From Phycisphaerales bacterium (GTDB lineage Bacteria > Planctomycetota > Phycisphaerae > Phycisphaerales > SM1A02), in NCBI GenBank assembly GCA_029247205.1, contig JAQWLT010000047.1, forward strand, positions 1 to 37,084: 37,084 nucleotides of DNA. Reading direction: 5' to 3'. The notes under the pieces are model-generated. The model worked only from the letters and a program-made list of their open reading frames with translations, ran no database searches and was not told where the DNA came from. Made by a program: the position numbers and the translations under genes. The first letter of the stretch is position 1. Every line of letters starts with the position of its first letter. Positions 34,038 through 37,084 of this stretch are shown piece after piece.

Positions 34038-34727
34038 ATGAGTCGCACCACCGCAGCTGTACTAGTCGTATTAACCACCGTGACGAGTTTCGCTTCCGCA
34101 GCGACCATTGACCTTGCATATAGTTCGTTTGATGCCAACCATGACGGATGGCAGTCTCGCGATACGCTCAATGGCACGACCTCATACTTCTCGGTTGACT
34201 GGAATGCAACCGGTGGCATGCCGACGGGGCATATTGAGTTTGCCGACATTACCCAGGGCGGCTACGTGTTTGAAGCGCCCACACAGTTTACGGGCGACTT
34301 CTCTATGGCAACTGGAGTAGGCGGCGTGTCCTTTGATTGGATGGCCGACATGATTCAGGACGGGAAGCGGGCATCGGTCATCTTCCACAGCAGTAATGGA
34401 GTACGTTTGTGGGCAAGCAGCAATCCGGATCCTGCCGCTGGCATCTGGCACTCTTTCAGCTTCAACTTCGATGCCAATGCAGGCTGGAAAGTTGACTTCG
34501 CTCAAGGGGCTGGTGCCCAGACTGCGACTGTCAATGATATAAGCCAGGTGCTCGGCAATGTCATCGGCATGGATATCACCGGTGAGACATGGACTGGCGT
34601 GAGCGAAACGACATGGCTTGACAATCCCCGTATCTGGATGAGAGATGCTGACGCCCCCGCGCCCGGTGCCTTGGCTCTTCTTGGTTTGGCTGGGATTGCA
34701 GGATCACGGCGTCGACGTCGCAACTGA
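34038..34727 (+). CDS. Exported laminin-B-like protein with PEP-CTERM-type sorting tail
   Basis: The 229-residue protein has a signal peptide (MSRTTAAVLVVLTTVTSFASA). A single domain follows (SSFDANHDGWQS, GHIEFADITQGGYVFEAP, VSFDWMADMIQDGKRASVIF) that resembles the laminin B / domain IV fold found in many planctomycete proteins. The C-terminus reads PAPGALALLGLAGIAG and then a run of arginines, a short hydrophobic helix and basic tail of the PEP-CTERM/exosortase type. I chose the ATG at 34038 because AAGGA lies 7 bases upstream; an ATG at 34023 would lie before that site. It probably ends up on the cell surface or in the matrix. The ligand is unknown. Confidence 0.87.
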   Translation: MSRTTAAVLVVLTTVTSFASAATIDLAYSSFDANHDGWQSRDTLNGTTSYFSVDWNATGGMPTGHIEFADITQGGYVFEAPTQFTGDFSMATGVGGVSFDWMADMIQDGKRASVIFHSSNGVRLWASSNPDPAAGIWHSFSFNFDANAGWKVDFAQGAGAQTATVNDISQVLGNVIGMDITGETWTGVSETTWLDNPRIWMRDADAPAPGALALLGLAGIAGSRRRRRN

Positions 34728-34770
34728 TCCGGCCTGTTCTTCACGAGTTGTGCATAAAAACTACCCTACG

Positions 34771-34801
34771 CAACTCCTCCCAGCATCGCTGCGAGGAGTT
34801 G
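34771..34801. repeat. Inverted repeat between the laminin-B-like and MscS genes
   Basis: CAACTCCTC at 34771-34779 and GAGGAGTTG at 34793-34801 are perfect 9-base arms around a 13-base centre. There is no T-tract on the plus strand; on the minus strand a T-run lies 15 bases beyond it. It might be a weak terminator of the upstream gene or an operator. Confidence 0.45.
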
Positions 34802-34871
34802 TGTGGTTGGATGCAATCCTCAAGGCTTGGGGGTCCACAAGCCCATCATTTTAGCCGGTATCCTGAGCCGC

Positions 34872-35993
34872 ATGCTTGCAACCATCAACGATGCTCCCAC
34901 TGACGTCCTTGATCCCGATTTCGTATCGATCCTGACCATGCTCGGCGTTGTGCTGGTGTCAGCCATCGTGCTGCATCTGATTCTTGGCTGGATTCTTGGT
35001 CGGATGGGCCGCATGACCAAGGGCAAGATGCGATGGGGCGGCGTTGTAGCGGGGGCGCTTCGACTGCCGATTGGGCTAGCCATTTGGTTACTCGCCGCCA
35101 CCTTTGTGATTGAGCACGGCGCCGCATTGTGGGCACACTTTTCTAAGAGCGATGGCAATATTGCAGCGGATGTCGAGCACCTCGTGCGTGACGTACTGCC
35201 AGACATCCGCATCATGATTGGCGTTTTCTGTGGAACGCTCTTTGTCTCGCGTGTTGTTCGTCGGACACAAGCGATGATCGAGCGTCAGGCTACCGACACC
35301 GGCGCCGAGATGGACATGACTGCGCTGCAGGCGCTTTTTGGGATCGGCGTTGTCATTGTGTGGGTCATGGGAATCATTGTTGGCATGCAGTCGCTCGGTA
35401 TGAATATGAGCGCCATCCTGACGATTGGTGGTATTGGGTCGGCTGCTTTCGCCTTTGCTTCCAAGGACGTGATTGCGAATTTCTTTGGCGGCATCATGGT
35501 GCTCTTTAACCGCCCATTCAGGGTGGGCGACTGGGTGGTGGTGAAAGGTGTCGAAGGCGGTATCGAGCGGATCGGTCTGTATGCGACCTATATCCGCACC
35601 GGTGACAAACGGCTGGTTTATGTGCCCAACTCAGTGTTTGTGTCAGGCGTGATCGAGAACACGTCGAAACGAACCAATCGCCGGCTGAACGAGACGATTG
35701 GTGTGCGGTACGACGACTTTGATGCTGTAGAACCGATCATTGGCGACTTAGCGGCGCTCTTTGAAGGCGATGATGCCATCGATCATGATCAGGCCGTCCG
35801 TGTGACTTTTGGTGGCTACGGCGATTCAACGATTGATATTTCGATTCTGGCATTCACCAGCACGACGTCAATAGCTGAGTATGCCAAGATTCGCGAGCGC
35901 CTTATGCTGGAAGTCGGTCGTATTGTGCAGAAGCATGGAGCCGACTTCGCATTCCCGACGATGACGGTAGACATGCCAGTGGGTAGCAAGTGA
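34872..35993 (+). CDS. MscS-family mechanosensitive ion channel
   Basis: From the ATG at 34872 the protein has 373 residues. It has at least four membrane helices, then the pore-lining helix and MscS core: LTIGGIGSAAFAFASKDVIANFFGG, followed by the beta domain start FNRPFRVGDWVVVKGVEGG, VPNSVFVSGVIENTSKR, and a soluble alpha/beta C-terminus. Known MscS channels open under membrane tension and release solutes during hypo-osmotic shock. An in-frame GTG at 34803 would lie just past the inverted repeat and add a poorly conserved 23 residues, so I prefer 34872. It appears to stand alone. Confidence 0.9.
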   Translation: MLATINDAPTDVLDPDFVSILTMLGVVLVSAIVLHLILGWILGRMGRMTKGKMRWGGVVAGALRLPIGLAIWLLAATFVIEHGAALWAHFSKSDGNIAADVEHLVRDVLPDIRIMIGVFCGTLFVSRVVRRTQAMIERQATDTGAEMDMTALQALFGIGVVIVWVMGIIVGMQSLGMNMSAILTIGGIGSAAFAFASKDVIANFFGGIMVLFNRPFRVGDWVVVKGVEGGIERIGLYATYIRTGDKRLVYVPNSVFVSGVIENTSKRTNRRLNETIGVRYDDFDAVEPIIGDLAALFEGDDAIDHDQAVRVTFGGYGDSTIDISILAFTSTTSIAEYAKIRERLMLEVGRIVQKHGADFAFPTMTVDMPVGSK

Positions 35994-35999
35994 AAGACA

Positions 36000-36055
36000 G
36001 CCGCCGTACAGCGGTAGCGCCGCCTCGGTGGGGGCGCGACAAACTTCACGGCGGC
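36000..36055 (+). terminator. GC-rich nested hairpin after the MscS gene
   Basis: GCCGCCGT at 36000-36007 pairs with ACGGCGGC at 36048-36055. Within that loop GCGCC at 36017-36021 pairs with GGCGC at 36033-36037. It starts 7 bases after the MscS stop codon. No T-tract follows, so it is a structure of uncertain use, perhaps a factor-dependent terminator or an mRNA 3' end. Confidence 0.4.
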
Positions 36056-36155
36056 GGTCTGATGTGGCGTAGTTGCTCAGCCTCAGCGGGCTGAGCGCAT
36101 ACAGTCAGTTCATAGACTTGAACGTACTCAGGGCTGTTTGCCTGAGGCGGGGGCC

Positions 36156-36383
36156 CTACTCAATGCCATTGCCCTCTTGCTTGTCTTGTTCATTTCCGAT
36201 GAGGGCACCGGTGCCAGCACCAATAGCGCCGCCAATGCCAGCGCCAACTGGTCCTGCAATAAGGGCTCCACTTGCTGCGCCAGCGCCGCCGCCGATGAGC
36301 GCATCGGTTCCAGCATGGGTTTTGCAGCCAGAGAGTGCAGTGGCAGCAAGTGTAGTAAGGGTCAGTGCAATGAAGGTACGCAT
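36156..36383 (-). CDS. Small glycine-zipper lipoprotein
   Basis: The 75-residue protein has a lipoprotein signal (MRTFIALTLTTLAATALSGC, lipobox ALSGC with Cys20). A glycine-rich helical repeat follows (GGGAGAASGALIAGPVGAG and onward) of the glycine-zipper type found in SlyB-like and OsmB/YMGG-like envelope proteins, and the tail is short and acidic. It is likely anchored in a membrane facing the periplasm. AGGAG lies about 10 bases before the ATG. The gene is downstream of msrBA on the same strand with an 80-base gap. Known relatives are linked to osmotic or envelope stress; the exact role is unknown. Confidence 0.85.
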   Translation of the reverse strand: MRTFIALTLTTLAATALSGCKTHAGTDALIGGGAGAASGALIAGPVGAGIGGAIGAGTGALIGNEQDKQEGNGIE

Positions 36384-36463
36384 GGTTGTAGATCTCCTGT
36401 TTGAATCAATGGTGCCAAGAACTGCAGTCTAGTGGTAATGGTGCCATGAATGGCATGGTCCTG

Positions 36464-37084
36464 TCAATGAGTCGGATCGGGTTGTTCTTCACTTGGCCAA
36501 GGATTTGTGACATGACAGGCACGATGTGTTCGCTCAATATAGTTTTGATGGTAGGTTTCAGCTGAGTGAAATTGCTCAGCGGGTTCGACCTGCGTCGCAA
36601 TGGGTGCATGCCACCTTCCCAATTCTTCCAATTGAGCGATCGCCACTTTAGCTACTTCCGCTTGCGTATCGTTGGTTGTCCAGATGCCTGAACGATACTG
36701 CGATCCGACATCAGGGCCTTGGCGATCAACTTGGGTCGGATTATGCATTTTGAAGAATGCATCAACGAGTTGGCTATAGGAAATCTGGCTGGGGTCAAAG
36801 AGCACTTTGACGGTTTCGGCATGTCCACTCTGTCCGCTGCATACGGCACGGTAATCCGTGGGTCCATCTGCGCCCTGCATATATCCACTTTCGGCATCGA
36901 TGACACCAGGGCCCTTCTGGAAGTAGTGCTCGAGGCCCCAAAAACAACCACCTGCAAAATAAGCTGTCTCGGTCTCAATTGGCTGGCTCATCTCGGGTAC
37001 CGGTTCTCCCTTCTCGATGAATGTCAGCGAGGCTGAGTTTAAGCAGTGCCGCTCGCCGGTGGGGGCAGGGCCATCAGAGAAGAC
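36464..37084 (-). CDS. msrBA: Fused methionine sulfoxide reductase MsrB-MsrA, N-terminus cut by window edge
   Basis: The frame is open from the right edge to the stop at 36464. The first 31 visible residues (VFSDGPAPTGERHCLNSASL and a short linker) are the C-terminal end of MsrB, with the catalytic cysteine in RHCLNS. After nine linker residues a Met at 36991-36989 opens the MsrA domain: AYFAGGCFWGLEHYF has the catalytic cysteine, GYMQGADGPTDYRAVCSG and NPTQVDRQGPDVGSQYRSGI are typical, and a possible resolving cysteine lies at the end (RACHVTN). The domains are in one frame with no stop. Together they repair both stereoisomers of oxidised methionine. A shorter MsrA from 36991 is possible if translation can begin there. 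The rest of MsrB lies outside the window. Confidence 0.88.
   Translation of the reverse strand, partial: VFSDGPAPTGERHCLNSASLTFIEKGEPVPEMSQPIETETAYFAGGCFWGLEHYFQKGPGVIDAESGYMQGADGPTDYRAVCSGQSGHAETVKVLFDPSQISYSQLVDAFFKMHNPTQVDRQGPDVGSQYRSGIWTTNDTQAEVAKVAIAQLEELGRWHAPIATQVEPAEQFHSAETYHQNYIERTHRACHVTNPWPSEEQPDPTH

Noticed and set aside
36394-36403. CCTGTTTGAA, matching part of the TetR palindrome
   Set aside because: It lacks the second arm and, on the minus strand, contains the AGGAG ribosome binding site of the glycine-zipper gene, which explains it better.
36442-36455. TGCCAT-GA-ATGGCA palindrome after msrBA
   Set aside because: Arms of 6 bases with a 2-base centre make a poor hairpin and no T-tract follows, so I do not call a terminator.

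Overview
The window most likely comes from a marine-type planctomycete of the Phycisphaerae. Four things point that way: a C-terminal dockerin-like double EF-hand on a beta-propeller protein, a C-terminal PEP-CTERM-like sorting tail (PAPGALALLGLAG plus arginines) on a laminin-B-like exported protein, a two-domain DUF1080 protein, and a PPi-type phosphofructokinase. Genes lie close together and are often coupled by 4-base ATGA/GTGA overlaps. I see no tRNA, rRNA, CRISPR array, prophage or intact insertion sequence. Both edges cut genes: an SDR epimerase on the left (C-terminus missing) and a fused MsrB-MsrA on the right (N-terminus missing).

Layout. 1-1876 (minus): a ketopantoate-reductase-like enzyme coupled to an NAD-dependent epimerase. 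2010-9781 (plus): a TetR regulator with a perfect 15-bp palindrome upstream, then an outer-membrane channel lipoprotein, membrane fusion protein and RND pump, each overlapping the next by 4 bases, followed by an MFS transporter. 9748-15023: a DUF167 gene (minus) divergent from a GH38 alpha-mannosidase that is coupled to a sodium:solute symporter, apparently a glycan-use pair. 15111-17861: a Bax-inhibitor-1-like membrane protein, a GYF-like protein and a DUF1080 protein. 17902-22302: PPi-dependent phosphofructokinase, then a DUF5993-like small membrane protein, a DsbB-like oxidoreductase with a single cysteine pair, and a P1B-4-type metal ATPase.

22340-27860: a secreted seven-bladed FG-GAP/dockerin protein, divergent from a run holding an M42 aminopeptidase, YceI, an eight-helix membrane protein and a POT peptide transporter. 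27912-30474: a small cysteine-rich exported protein with a strong terminator, then two tandem DUF481 outer-membrane proteins. 30475-31290 is the only long gene-poor stretch; it holds an orphan dockerin remnant and an unidentified, possibly repetitive element. 31291-37084: an ATC-hydrolase-like gene, a GH123/DUF4091 protein fused to a thioredoxin-like domain, a laminin-B/CTERM protein, an MscS channel, a glycine-zipper lipoprotein and MsrBA.

The most interesting points are the GH123-thioredoxin-like fusion, the DUF5993/DsbB-like/P1B-4 ATPase operon, the reversed MsrB-MsrA fusion, and the dockerin remnant beside the unexplained element. I found no clear evidence of a wholly new multi-gene system. 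All family assignments rest on reading motifs by eye, without database searches.
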